A stretch of DNA of 42,168 nucleotides. Origin: an uncultured Collinsella sp. (GTDB lineage: Bacteria > Actinomycetota > Coriobacteriia > Coriobacteriales > Coriobacteriaceae). The stretch lies in assembly GCA_900555555.1 (NCBI GenBank), contig USLK01000008.1, positions 1 to 42,168 of the forward strand, in the 5' to 3' direction. The notes below the pieces were generated by a model that saw nothing but the letters and a program-made list of their open reading frames with translations, made no database searches and was not told the origin of the DNA. Positions within the stretch are counted from its first letter, which is position 1. Each line of letters starts with the position of its first letter. This document shows, piece after piece, positions 24,175 to 31,768 of the stretch. Both the position numbers and the translations under genes were made by a program.

Positions 24175-24555
24175 TTAGAACGGGATGTCTTCGTCGTAGG
24201 CGTCTTCGGGCTCGGGTTCGGCAGCCTGCTGGCGCGAAAGGAACTCGATCTCCTCCACGATGATTTCGAGCTTGCTGCGGCGCTGGCCGTCGCGCTCCCA
24301 GGAGCTGTAACGGAGCTTGCCTTCGATAGCCACCTTGCAGCCCTTCGACAGGAAGCGGTGAATCTTCTCCGCACGGGTGCCGAACATCGTGCAGTCCACG
24401 AAGTTCGGGTAGTCCTCCCACTCGCCCGATTGGGGGTTCTTGCGGCGGTCGTTGACCGCGATGCCGAAGGAAAGCACTTGCGTTCCGCCGGTCGTGGCGC
24501 GAAGCTCGGGGTCGCGCGTCAGATGGCCGGACACGGCCACTCGGTTGATGCTCAT
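24175..24555 (-). CDS. ssb: Single-stranded DNA-binding protein
   Basis: 126 aa, starts overlapping the ERF gene stop (ATGA). OB-fold with SINRVAVSGHLTRDPELR, FGIAVNDRRKNPQ and the C-terminal acidic tip DEDIPF that recruits partner proteins. Binds ssDNA during phage replication and recombination with the ERF protein upstream. Confidence 0.95.
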   Translation of the reverse strand: MSINRVAVSGHLTRDPELRATTGGTQVLSFGIAVNDRRKNPQSGEWEDYPNFVDCTMFGTRAEKIHRFLSKGCKVAIEGKLRYSSWERDGQRRSKLEIIVEEIEFLSRQQAAEPEPEDAYDEDIPF

Positions 24556-25190
24556 TTCTCCTCCTCGTACTTCTTGACCGTCTCGGCGAGCTGCTTGCCG
24601 TACTCGATGAGCTGCTCGTCGGTGAGCTTCGCGGGGTCATCGGTCTGGAAATGCGCCTCAAGGTAGCCGTCCAACTCCTCGTTGGTCAGGCCGTGCTCTA
24701 TGCACACCGCCTTGTATCGGGCGACCTTGGCCAGCATCTGCTGGCGCTTCGAGGGCTTCTTGGTGCCTCCCAGGGTCTGCCCGGTGGATTTCTTCGGCTC
24801 TTTGACGGGGCCTGTATCACCGTCCGAGTCGTTTTCCCCAGCCAGTCCGAAGGCCTTGTTGAGCGAGTAACGGCGCGCATACGTCTCGCGCTTGCCGAAG
24901 TTCTGCGGGTCGGTCTCGTAGGAGTAGTATTCGCGGTCGAGCTCAACGACCTCGTCGCCACGGCACACGTTGGTGCTGATGTATAGCGTCCCGTCATCCT
25001 CCCGAACGGTTTTCTGAAGGAGGTAGAGCCCGTTGTCGTTCAGGGCCTTGCGTACGACATTCAGCACGTCCGAGAGCTCTGCATAGGAGTACTTCCTGCT
25101 GCCGATCTGACCCTCGCCGCGCATCTTCGGATTGGTCATCTCGGACTGGGCCTTTGCCAAAAGGTCGAATATAGGCTTGCTCTCGGCCAT
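24552..25190 (-). CDS. ERF-family single-strand annealing recombinase
   Basis: 212 aa. Starts AESKPIFDLLAKAQSEM and has KYSYAELSDVLNVVRKALNDNGL and FGKRETYARRYSLNKAFGLAGE, the ERF superfamily signature. Anneals complementary ssDNA ends, for genome circularisation and recombination. The C-terminal ~70 residues are a Lys-rich variable tail. Directly next to ssb, the usual pairing. Confidence 0.9.
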   Translation of the reverse strand: MAESKPIFDLLAKAQSEMTNPKMRGEGQIGSRKYSYAELSDVLNVVRKALNDNGLYLLQKTVREDDGTLYISTNVCRGDEVVELDREYYSYETDPQNFGKRETYARRYSLNKAFGLAGENDSDGDTGPVKEPKKSTGQTLGGTKKPSKRQQMLAKVARYKAVCIEHGLTNEELDGYLEAHFQTDDPAKLTDEQLIEYGKQLAETVKKYEEEK

Positions 25191-26081
25191 CTAGCTCACC
25201 CTCCCCTCGCGCTTGAGGGAGCCGCCGATGCCGTGCTCATGGCAGAAAAGGCGCACGGCGTTCGCCTCCTCGACCGTCGCGGAGAGAAGCCGGAACGTCC
25301 AACCGTAGCGCGGCTCCTTCTCTGGGGTCTCCATAGGCGCCGACGGGCCATCGCCCGGACCTTGCTCTGGAACGGGCTGTAGGGCCTGCTCCGGCTCGGT
25401 GGCCGGTTGCTCCATCGCGGCCTTCATCTCCGCGATGCGCCTGTCATCAGCGTCCTCGCGGGCAGCCGCCGAGATCGCCGCCCCGAGGTCGAGGGTGCGG
25501 AAAAGCTCGCGCTCCGCCGTCTCGTAGTGCGGCATGGACGGCTTCATGGCCTTCAGGGTGTCCCAATCGGCCGCGAGCTTGCCCACCTTCTCCTCGAGTG
25601 CGGCCTTCGCCTTGACCTCCCCGCAGGACTTCAAAAGCCATGCGTCCTCGTGGATGCGCTCGTAGGGCACTACCGGAGCCAGCAGGTCGGCGATCTGCGC
25701 GTAATGCGCCGCCAGGCCGTTGTACGCGCGCTTCCTTCGGGCGTCCTCTGCCGCGTCGAGCTGCGACTTTATGTTGTCGGACGCGTCCTTGGCGATGCCG
25801 ATGATGCGCTTGCACTCACCCTCGAAGACGGAGAGGGGCTTCGTGTACTCGCGCTTCACCGCCTTGCGGCGCTCGTCGATCTCCCGAACGATCCCGTTCA
25901 GGTACGTCCGGTCGCGTTTCGCCTGTTTGATGGCGTCCTCGGAGGTGAGGTCGTAGGTCGCGCCCTCGTAGTCGGCCACCATGGCGCGGACTCGGGCCTC
26001 AAGGGTCTCGAAGTTCGCCCTGATGGGCACTGGGACGTAGGTGACCTCCAGCCTCTCGTCATCGATAACTTCTGCTTGCAT
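25191..26081 (-). CDS. DUF1351-like phage protein
   Basis: 296 aa. Mostly charged helices: residues 20-180 with YTKPLSVFEGECKRIIG and KSCGEVKAKAALEEKV, a pattern of DUF1351-type proteins located upstream of recombinases in many prophages; a Pro/Glu linker follows, and the last ~45 residues (YGWTFRLLSATVEEANAVRLFC) form a small separate domain. It ends one base before the ERF start. Likely recombination accessory protein. Confidence 0.65.
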   Translation of the reverse strand: MQAEVIDDERLEVTYVPVPIRANFETLEARVRAMVADYEGATYDLTSEDAIKQAKRDRTYLNGIVREIDERRKAVKREYTKPLSVFEGECKRIIGIAKDASDNIKSQLDAAEDARRKRAYNGLAAHYAQIADLLAPVVPYERIHEDAWLLKSCGEVKAKAALEEKVGKLAADWDTLKAMKPSMPHYETAERELFRTLDLGAAISAAAREDADDRRIAEMKAAMEQPATEPEQALQPVPEQGPGDGPSAPMETPEKEPRYGWTFRLLSATVEEANAVRLFCHEHGIGGSLKREGRVS

Positions 26082-26101
26082 TGCGATTCCTTTCAGAAGA
26101 A

Positions 26102-26299
26102 TTAGCGGATGATCTCGCCCGTCTCGCTGTCGAATTCGAACGTCTCCTGCTCCGGCGTCACCTTGAGGAACACGGTCTGGCCGCTCATCTTGATGAGGTC
26201 GAACGCATCCGGGGCGTCAGTGAGGATTTCCATCTGTAGCGTGGCGGTGCCGCCCTTGACGGTCGTCTGTTTGAACAGGGCCTTGACTTGGACGGACAT
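26102..26299 (-). CDS. Hypothetical small beta-rich protein
   Basis: 65 aa, MSVQVKALFKQTTVKGGTA start, then LIKMSGQTVFLKVTPEQETFEFDSETGEI. Beta-sheet style; the position between the RusA operon part and the DUF1351 gene suggests a recombination-associated protein. Not recognised. Confidence 0.55.
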   Translation of the reverse strand: MSVQVKALFKQTTVKGGTATLQMEILTDAPDAFDLIKMSGQTVFLKVTPEQETFEFDSETGEIIR

Positions 26300-26301
26300 G
26301 G

Positions 26302-26667
26302 CTACTCCCCGATGATTCGCTTGATGAGGCGGCCGAGCTCGGAGTCGGCGTCCACCTCAAGCTCGATCGCGCCCACGGCATTCTTGAAGGCCTCCTGCTT
26401 TGCGAGCATCTTCCGGTTGAAACCGGACACGTCCCCATAGGCCTCTCGGCGAACGTCCTCAGGGAACTGGCCCGCGATTGCCTCCAGGACCAGGATTGCC
26501 GTGTAGGCGCTCTTCACCATCGTGACCTGGTGAACATGCTCGGAAGCGTCGTCCTGGACCATGTGATAGGTCAGGTTGCTCGCGACCGCAGCCGTCACCT
26601 TGAGGAGTCTCAACTGCAGATCGTCGAAATCGTCATTCGCCATGTGGTTGCTCTCGAAGTACTTCAT
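26302..26667 (-). CDS. Hypothetical helical early protein
   Basis: 121 aa. Starts at the ATGA overlapping the RusA stop (26667). All helical, with ILVLEAIAGQFPEDVRREAYG and a C-terminal LGRLIKRIIGE. No recognised domain. The frame continues upstream to 26961 but inside rusA, so the extension is rejected. Confidence 0.55.
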   Translation of the reverse strand: MKYFESNHMANDDFDDLQLRLLKVTAAVASNLTYHMVQDDASEHVHQVTMVKSAYTAILVLEAIAGQFPEDVRREAYGDVSGFNRKMLAKQEAFKNAVGAIELEVDADSELGRLIKRIIGE

Positions 26668-27122
26668 TCCTCTTCCTTTCGGTAGATTTCGTTGTAGTAG
26701 GCGACCTCCACATGCAGGAGGTTCCCAGTGCCGCTGGGCCTTCTCTCGCCCTTGGCCATGCAGATTCCTATGACCTGCGAATCGTCGGCGTAGGCCAGGC
26801 CGTTGAGCGAGTCGAGGACGAGCTTGGCCACGTTGTCCAGATCGGGCTTCCCGAGGTCCTGCCGGAACGCCCAGAACTTGGGGTTGCTCTTCGCGAGCTG
26901 CCTCGAATAGCAGATCGATACCTTCACCGGCCCGCCGAACTTCGCCCAACGCTCGCCGCACGCCTTGCGGAACTCGTCACGCACGGCAATCTCGGCCTTG
27001 CGGGTCTTCCTCGGCGTGTAGGTTCTGCCGGAGCGCGTGAACCTCGGCCTCCCCTTTCCCACGATCTCGGGAGGGAACATGTCCATCTCCACGAAGCCGA
27101 CCCGGCGAAGCTCCCACGTCAT
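26664..27122 (-). CDS. rusA: RusA-family Holliday junction resolvase
   Basis: 152 aa. KGRPRFTRSGRTYTPRKTRKAE (residues 23-44) and KPDLDNVAKLVLDSLNG (92-108) with the metal-binding Asp residues, then YADDSQVIGICMAKGE. This is the RusA fold (DxDN core), which cuts branched DNA from phage recombination or replication. Overlaps its neighbours by ATGA on both sides. Length is normal. Confidence 0.9.
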   Translation of the reverse strand: MTWELRRVGFVEMDMFPPEIVGKGRPRFTRSGRTYTPRKTRKAEIAVRDEFRKACGERWAKFGGPVKVSICYSRQLAKSNPKFWAFRQDLGKPDLDNVAKLVLDSLNGLAYADDSQVIGICMAKGERRPSGTGNLLHVEVAYYNEIYRKEEE

Positions 27123-27454
27123 CGGATCACCGCCGTGGTGTACTGGTCGGCGTCGCTCCGCGCCACCCGCATGCGAATCTCAGGGTCTTCCTCCATCGCT
27201 ATGCGGGCGAGGTAAGGCGCCAGATGGTTGGGAAGCACCACGCTGAACGTGATCCTCATGCCGTACAGGCAGCGGTTCGGGCTCGCCTTGCGGTCGTGGG
27301 TGCTGGAGCACTCCCTGCGCGCCTGAGCCTTGTACCACTCGAACTCGCGGCGGTGCGTGGCGACCCATCGGCGGGCGTCCCTCATGCGCTCCTCGCCCAC
27401 CGGGTCGAGGCCGGGAAGGGCCATCTGGTTGCTGGGAGGCTCGAAGCTATGCAT
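27119..27454 (-). CDS. Hypothetical early protein
   Basis: 111 aa from the ATG at 27454 (a GTG at 27463 is also possible). Contains CSSTHDRKASPNRCLYG, and the end has MRVARSDADQYTTAV. Arg-rich with several Trp/Tyr; not recognised. Overlaps the membrane protein gene upstream by 8 bases. Confidence 0.5.
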   Translation of the reverse strand: MHSFEPPSNQMALPGLDPVGEERMRDARRWVATHRREFEWYKAQARRECSSTHDRKASPNRCLYGMRITFSVVLPNHLAPYLARIAMEEDPEIRMRVARSDADQYTTAVIR

Positions 27455-27674
27455 TGACGGCACCGGCCATCATCAGGTTGTGGCGGGCCTCCGCCACCGA
27501 TGCGTCCGCAATCGGGACCATGACAAGCCACACGAACGCGCACAGCACCGCCATGACCGCCAGCAGGATTAGCCAGAGAACCAGCTCCCGTGGTATATTC
27601 GCGTTGGCCGTCTGGCCGACAGGGGCATCCGTGGTGTGGTAATCGGGGGTGCCCTGTTTTTGTGCCAACCTCAT
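27447..27674 (-). CDS. Small single-pass membrane protein
   Basis: 75 aa. Polar N-terminus (MRLAQKQGTPDYHTTD), one hydrophobic helix (LVLWLILLAVMAVLCAFVWLVMV, residues ~31-53) and a short cytosolic or outer end. A GAAAGGAAAG ribosome site precedes. Typical early-region membrane protein, role unknown. Confidence 0.6.
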   Translation of the reverse strand: MRLAQKQGTPDYHTTDAPVGQTANANIPRELVLWLILLAVMAVLCAFVWLVMVPIADASVAEARHNLMMAGAVNA

Positions 27675-27722
27675 CTTCTTTCCTTTCTGCTAGGTGTCTT
27701 ACCTGCGGGTTTCATCCGAGTT

Positions 27723-28091
27723 TCATTGATTTGGGCTGTTTCCCCGCAGCTTCTTGCGCAACCGGCTCTTCTTCGAGTAGAGGGCCTGCCGCGCCTTCTC
27801 GTTGCGCTCCCTGCGGGCCACCTCGTCCTCAAGCTCGCGGACGTCCTTGGCGATCTGCTCCCTGCGGGCCTCCATGGTGCAGTTGGCGCACCAGCCCGTC
27901 TTGGCGTTCAGGGGCTTGGCCGTGAGGCATCCGCAGTTCGGGCACCGCCATCTTGGCGTGAGGAATATCCCCTGTCTGCTCGCCTGAACTTTCACAGATA
28001 TGACCGTTCGGTTCAGGTGCTCCGCGATGGCCGCGGCGCCCTCCCCCGCGTGCTCCTCCATGTAGCGGATATCATCGGTGGTCCAGTTCAC
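27723..28091 (-). CDS. HTH plus zinc-ribbon early protein
   Basis: 122 aa, GTG start with strong GGGAGGGAGAAGGA site. N-terminal MNWTTDDIRYMEEHAGEG-type helix-turn-helix (residues 5-45: AIAEHLNRTVISVKVQASRQG), like SANT/homeodomain-like DNA-binding domains, then a zinc ribbon CPNCGC...CANC (52-72) and a basic coiled end. Probably a transcription factor acting on phage promoters. Confidence 0.65.
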   Translation of the reverse strand: MNWTTDDIRYMEEHAGEGAAAIAEHLNRTVISVKVQASRQGIFLTPRWRCPNCGCLTAKPLNAKTGWCANCTMEARREQIAKDVRELEDEVARRERNEKARQALYSKKSRLRKKLRGNSPNQ

Positions 28092-28209
28092 GCTTCCTTC
28101 TCCCTCCCCTCACGTGCTCGAAATACAGTGGGAATAGAACGTCTTGCATGAATTGCAAGCGGTCCTCGAATAGGAATGGCGGGCTCTCGCCCTCGTCGTC
28201 ATCTTCCAA
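28072..28209 (-). CDS. Possible small acidic/basic protein, TTG start
   Basis: 45 aa if the TTG at 28209 (GGAGG 3 bases upstream) is the start. The frame has good third-position G/C and reads DDDEGESPPFLFEDRLQFMQ, then FPLYFEHVRGGRRKRE, acidic first and basic last. It ends inside the next gene start (20-base overlap), as in the rest of this operon. Start uncertain, since the frame has no ATG upstream. Confidence 0.4.
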   Translation of the reverse strand: MEDDDEGESPPFLFEDRLQFMQDVLFPLYFEHVRGGRRKRELDHR

Positions 28210-28247
28210 AGGGCCTCCAATCTCACGCGGTCCGTAAGATTCCGCGC

Positions 28248-28460
28248 ATGGAAAAGACGGGTGGACATAAAAGGCCGTTGAAGGTCATGGTGGAGCCGAA
28301 GCGCACGCTCGCGCACAAGGTCCATCCGTTTCTGCGCTCGTTGGCAGGCTGGTTTCTGATGGGCGTGTTCGACACCTTCACCGAGCCGATGTTCTCAGCC
28401 ATCCACAATGTGATCGTGTGGTTTGTCGAGCTTCTCGCTAGAATCCTGCTAGGTGCTTGA
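28248..28460 (+). CDS. Possible rightward membrane protein inside the leftward operon
   Basis: 70 aa; basic N-terminus, then hydrophobic segment GWFLMGVFDTFTEPM and VIVWFVELLARILLG. Codon third positions are mostly G/C, which argues that it is coding, but no clear ribosome site precedes the ATG. It converges with the small gene at 28438-28590, overlapping 23 bases. If real, it is transcribed against the early operon. Confidence 0.45.
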   Translation: MEKTGGHKRPLKVMVEPKRTLAHKVHPFLRSLAGWFLMGVFDTFTEPMFSAIHNVIVWFVELLARILLGA

Positions 28461-28590
28461 TAGCGGCCAGCACGCAGCCGGTTACGACCATCCAGAAGAT
28501 TCCCCAGCTGACCCCGCGCTGGAACGATTCGGATTCGTCGTTCTCATTGCGCGAGACCCACTTTCCGAAATCTCTAAGCGGATTAATCAC
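28438..28590 (-). CDS. Small membrane protein
   Basis: 50 aa from a GTG start that overlaps the previous stop by one base (TAGTG) with GGAGGAAGG upstream. Reads VINPLRDFGKWVSRNEND, then SWGIFWMVVTGCVLAAIKHLAG, with one transmembrane helix at residues ~29-46. Follows another small membrane protein. Too short for long-ORF lists. Role unknown. Confidence 0.6.
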   Translation of the reverse strand: MINPLRDFGKWVSRNENDESESFQRGVSWGIFWMVVTGCVLAAIKHLAGF

Positions 28591-28799
28591 TAGGCCACCT
28601 TCCTCCGCACACAGCGCCCAAAGGCCGCAGTGCAGACATTCGCCCCAACAACGGCTCCGCCGAAAAAGATAAATGCGAGCAGGAGTGCGTCGTCTGCTGG
28701 CTGGCCCACTCCGGGCATCTCGCGGATGGCGAGCAGGCCGAACTGGCACGCGAGGAGCGGCCATCGGATGCTCACGGGAGGCTTGACGTTCTCGTCCAT
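28590..28799 (-). CDS. Small membrane protein downstream of cro
   Basis: 69 aa from the ATG at 28799, overlapping the Cro-like stop (TGATG); a GTG one codon earlier is possible. Two hydrophobic segments: SIRWPLLACQFGLLAI and LLLAFIFFGGAVVGANVCTAAFG. Likely membrane protein of the early operon. Confidence 0.6.
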   Translation of the reverse strand: MDENVKPPVSIRWPLLACQFGLLAIREMPGVGQPADDALLLAFIFFGGAVVGANVCTAAFGRCVRRKVA

Positions 28800-28996
28800 C
28801 ACGCCACCTTCTGGAAGTCGGCAATCGACAGGTCAAGCTCTCGGCACAAGGCAACAAATTCATCTGCACCGATCTTCCTTTCACCTGACAGGCACCGGCG
28901 CATGATCTCCGCGCTAACGCCAATACGGCGAGCAAGCTCTGAGCAGGTAATTCCACGCTCCTGGACCGCTTCGCCGATGATTTGATATGCCTTCAT
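28799..28996 (-). CDS. Cro-like XRE-family repressor
   Basis: 65 aa. HTH_XRE domain: EAVQERGITCSELARRIGVS and CLSGERKIGADEFVALCRELDL. First gene of the leftward early operon, divergent from the CI-like gene at 29145, as expected for Cro. Binds operators in the 148-base gap and limits lysogenic repressor expression in lytic growth (family knowledge; inference here). Confidence 0.85.
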   Translation of the reverse strand: MKAYQIIGEAVQERGITCSELARRIGVSAEIMRRCLSGERKIGADEFVALCRELDLSIADFQKVA

Positions 28997-29144
28997 AATT
29001 CTCCTTTCCTATCTTTTGTAGGCACAACACGTACTCTACCGCAAAAACGTAGGAAGTCTAGTCTGATTTGAAAAGTAATTCCTACAAAATGTAGCTTTCT
29101 GAGATTCCCTAGGCTAAAGTAGAGCTAACGACGATAGGAGCGAG
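28997..29144. promoter_or_regulatory. Divergent promoter/operator region of the immunity switch
   Basis: 148 bases of AT-rich DNA between cro-like and cI-like genes. An inverted repeat CTACAAAATGTAG lies at 29082-29094, and further CTAC/GTAG half sites lie at 29017-29021, 29036-29039 and 29049-29052. A TTGAAA at 29068-29073 could be the -35 for the rightward gene. Leftward, TTGCGG and TACAAA could be the promoter for the early operon. Repressor binding sites are inferred. Confidence 0.6.
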
Positions 29145-29492
29145 ATGACTACTATTCGCGAGCAGATTGCTCAGAACATCAAACGATTCCGACTCGACAA
29201 CCGAATGAATGTTGACGAGGTAGGAGCCGCAATAGGCAAAAGCGGCAAAACGGTTAGCGCTTGGGAAGTTGGACGTGGACAACCGGATGCCGACACGATG
29301 ATTCAACTTTGTAGGCTCTTTTCTGTAGACATCTCCGATTTTTACGGGATTAAATCCGGTGAACAACCAACGAAGGCTGAAACCCGCCTCGTCGACCTCT
29401 ACCGCTCCATGAACCAAGACGGCCAGAAGACCCTCTTGGCCATAGCTGAGACGCTCTCCGGCATCTTCGGTGCTGACGGCGCGGAGGCATAG
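29145..29492 (+). CDS. CI-like XRE-family repressor
   Basis: 115 aa, with TAGGAG ribosome site. XRE HTH in residues 5-70: FRLDNRMNVDEVGAAIGKSGKTV and WEVGRGQPDADTMIQLCRL. The rest (DLYRSMNQDGQKTLLAIAETLSG) is a short helical dimerisation end; no peptidase-like LexA/CI cleavage domain, so induction would not depend on RecA-mediated self-cleavage. Opposes the Cro-like gene. Confidence 0.85.
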   Translation: MTTIREQIAQNIKRFRLDNRMNVDEVGAAIGKSGKTVSAWEVGRGQPDADTMIQLCRLFSVDISDFYGIKSGEQPTKAETRLVDLYRSMNQDGQKTLLAIAETLSGIFGADGAEA

Positions 29493-29495
29493 GCG

Positions 29496-30014
29496 ATGTT
29501 CGAAAAGGTCAAATCTGCATTAGGAGCAACCACATCTGCTCTCACCGCGCTGTCCGCAGCAGTGGGAATATTCGCCTGGATGAACATCACGCCGGAAATG
29601 GTGGGTCAGGCGGCCTACGACACCATGAGGACATGGCTGCCGTTCGTCATGTTCGCGCTCGGGGCCATCTTCGGCGCCGGAGTGACCTACGTGGCCGCCG
29701 TACGGAAAGCCGGACGTTACGAAAAGGCGCGGGTCGAACGTAACGCCGCGATTATCCGGAACATGGATTTCAAGGAGAAGGCGGCGCTGCTCTATCTCCA
29801 CGAACACGGGCACAGGGATGTAGACGAGTGGGAACACGAGGAGATGGCGCAGGCCTTCTACAACCTAAGCGCCATGGGGTACGTCGAGGGCGACACGATC
29901 GGCCCGGACAAGAAGAGATGGACGCTGTCCACCGCCGCAATGGAGGCGATTGACCATGACCCGGCGATATTTAAAGCAATGGAATCTGAGCTCGGAATGA
30001 CAGGCCGCGATTAG
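29496..30014 (+). CDS. Membrane protein with C-terminal winged-helix-like domain
   Basis: 172 aa, 3 bases after the repressor. Two transmembrane helices (residues ~14-30 and ~48-69), a basic stretch, and a cytoplasmic C-terminal region with KEKAALLYLHEHGHRDVDEW and KKRWTLSTAAMEAI, resembling a winged helix. Arrangement and place in the lysogeny module recall SieB-type superinfection exclusion proteins. Next gene encodes a protein of the same plan. Confidence 0.6.
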   Translation: MFEKVKSALGATTSALTALSAAVGIFAWMNITPEMVGQAAYDTMRTWLPFVMFALGAIFGAGVTYVAAVRKAGRYEKARVERNAAIIRNMDFKEKAALLYLHEHGHRDVDEWEHEEMAQAFYNLSAMGYVEGDTIGPDKKRWTLSTAAMEAIDHDPAIFKAMESELGMTGRD

Positions 30015-30026
30015 ATAGGCTTATAA

Positions 30027-30623
30027 ATGGATGGATTTGCAGGCAAGATTAGTGCAGCGATTACGGGAACATGCACAGTAGCCGGAACGGCCCTCGCGTA
30101 CCTCCAATGGGCGGGAGTGGAGTTCGACGGCTTCATTAGCGCGGCCACAAGCTATCTCCCGCTATGGTTCCCGCCGACCGCCCTGGTATTCGGCATCTGC
30201 ATCGGCTGGTACGCCCGTGGCCGCTCCCAAAGGGTGAGCCGATCGGAGCGAAAGTATCTCGAAAGACGCGAACAGGAGAGACTGGAGGAGGACTTCGAAA
30301 AAGCGAAGACGTCATTCTACGCACTCGATGCCAATATCAAGGCGCTCATGCTCGCAGCCTTGGACAAAGGCGGCGCATATTGCAATGGAACCGACTGGAG
30401 ATTCAGCGGCTACAGCGATGCCCAGTTCATCACCCAATTTGTCTCAACCCGCTACATCGACGGCGATATTGCCAAGATCACCGCGACGCCGCTACTTGAG
30501 CATTTCAGGGAGGAGGTGCCGGACCTATTCGATGGCGTGAAATCAACGCTGGAGAGCCATGCCAGGAAAAAAGGCACCCGAGCTGTATCGAGTTTTAGCA
30601 CATCACTCAATTGGTGGTGGTAA
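30027..30623 (+). CDS. Membrane protein, same plan as its upstream neighbour
   Basis: 198 aa. Two transmembrane helices (about 12-30 and 45-64), a long charged linker (RSERKYLERREQERLEEDFE) and a C-terminal helical domain with NIKALMLAALDKGGAYCNG and IDGDIAKITATPLLEHF that parallels the preceding protein. Probably a diverged duplicate; candidate exclusion or defence protein expressed from the prophage. Confidence 0.55.
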   Translation: MDGFAGKISAAITGTCTVAGTALAYLQWAGVEFDGFISAATSYLPLWFPPTALVFGICIGWYARGRSQRVSRSERKYLERREQERLEEDFEKAKTSFYALDANIKALMLAALDKGGAYCNGTDWRFSGYSDAQFITQFVSTRYIDGDIAKITATPLLEHFREEVPDLFDGVKSTLESHARKKGTRAVSSFSTSLNWWW

Positions 30624-30630
30624 AAGGAAA

Positions 30631-30657
30631 GGGGCCATCGCCTCAGGCAATGACCCC
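30631..30657 (-). terminator. Hairpin after the membrane protein gene
   Basis: Arms GGGGCCATCGCCT and AGGCAATGACCCC pair almost fully when read as minus-strand RNA (two G-U pairs). T-rich sequence (TTTCCTTTTACC) follows in the minus direction, so it could stop leftward transcription; on the plus strand it is weak. No minus-strand gene needing it is seen to the right. Confidence 0.4.
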
Positions 30658-30757
30658 CAACCAGCCTCCGCCTCACTTAGAGTCCACGGAGGCGTACCAA
30701 AGTTAGGATACATCAACCGAAGCAAACGACCGACACGATGACGTAAGGAGAGACGCG

Positions 30758-31768
30758 ATGGCAGAGGAACCGATCAGCGCAGAGATAATCCTGTATCAAG
30801 CAGGAGGAACGAACGTCCCGGTCGAGGTGCGTTACCAAGACGAGACGATGTGGATGCCGCAGGCACAGATAGCCGAGCTGTTCGGAACGACTAAACAGAA
30901 CGTAAGCTACCACCTGTCGAACATATTTCATGAAGGCGAGCTGTCCAAGGATTCAGTTGTAAAGGAATTTTTGACAACTGCCGCAGACGGCAAATCGTAC
31001 CGCGTGCAGTTCTACGACCTCGACGCAATCATTGCGGTCGGCTACCGCGTGAACTCCATCCGCGCGACGAAGTTCCGCCAGTGGGCAACAGCTACTCTTC
31101 GCGAATACATTACCAAGGGCTTCGTCCTGAACGACGATATGCTCGCCAATGGCAGACCATTCGGCAAGGACTACTTCGACGAGCTGCTCGCGCGCATCCG
31201 CGACATCCGCGCGAGCGAGAGGCGCGTGTACCAGAAGATCACGGACATCTTCCAGGAATGCACCTATGATTACGACCGCGACAGCGAGGTGGCCCACCGC
31301 TTTTACGCGACCGTGCAGAACAAGCTCCATTACGCCGTGACGGGGCACACGGCGGCGGAGATCGTGCAAGGGCGCTCCGACCCCGCCAAGCCTCACATGG
31401 GGCTCACATCGTGGAAGGGAGGCCCCGAGGGCCGAATACATTCCAGCGACGTCACCGTTGCGAAGAACTACCTGACCGAGGACGAGATACGCGAACTCAA
31501 CAGGCTCGTCAACATGTTCCTCGACACCGCCGAGGACCGCGCAGAGAGAAAGCTTCTCACCAGCATGGCGGACTGCGAGGCCCTGCTGGACAACTTCCTG
31601 ACCTTTACCGGACGCGACGTGCTGAAGGGGCTTGGCAACCGCAACAAGAAGACTGCGGACAAGATTGCGAAGGAGCGCTTCGCCGAGTTCCAACGCATCC
31701 AGGACGCCTCCTATGAGAACGACTTCGAGAAGATGGCCAAGGGGAAATTGTCCTCGGGAGGAAAATAG
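30758..31768 (+). CDS. RhuM-family protein
   Basis: 336 aa, AAGGAGAG ribosome site. Starts IILYQAGGTNVPVEVRYQDE and has MWMPQAQIAELFGTTKQNVSYHL (HTH-like), KFRQWATATLREYITKGFVLND and HYAVTGHTAAEIVQGRSDP, all typical of the virulence RhuM family. These proteins are spread by mobile elements; a role in regulation or defence has been suggested, not proven. It lies between the membrane genes and the integrase. Confidence 0.85.
   Translation: MAEEPISAEIILYQAGGTNVPVEVRYQDETMWMPQAQIAELFGTTKQNVSYHLSNIFHEGELSKDSVVKEFLTTAADGKSYRVQFYDLDAIIAVGYRVNSIRATKFRQWATATLREYITKGFVLNDDMLANGRPFGKDYFDELLARIRDIRASERRVYQKITDIFQECTYDYDRDSEVAHRFYATVQNKLHYAVTGHTAAEIVQGRSDPAKPHMGLTSWKGGPEGRIHSSDVTVAKNYLTEDEIRELNRLVNMFLDTAEDRAERKLLTSMADCEALLDNFLTFTGRDVLKGLGNRNKKTADKIAKERFAEFQRIQDASYENDFEKMAKGKLSSGGK

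Noticed and set aside
27119..28091. Toxin-antitoxin pair among the small early genes
   Set aside because: Products are membrane-type, zinc/HTH-type or unrecognised; no known toxin or antitoxin motif.
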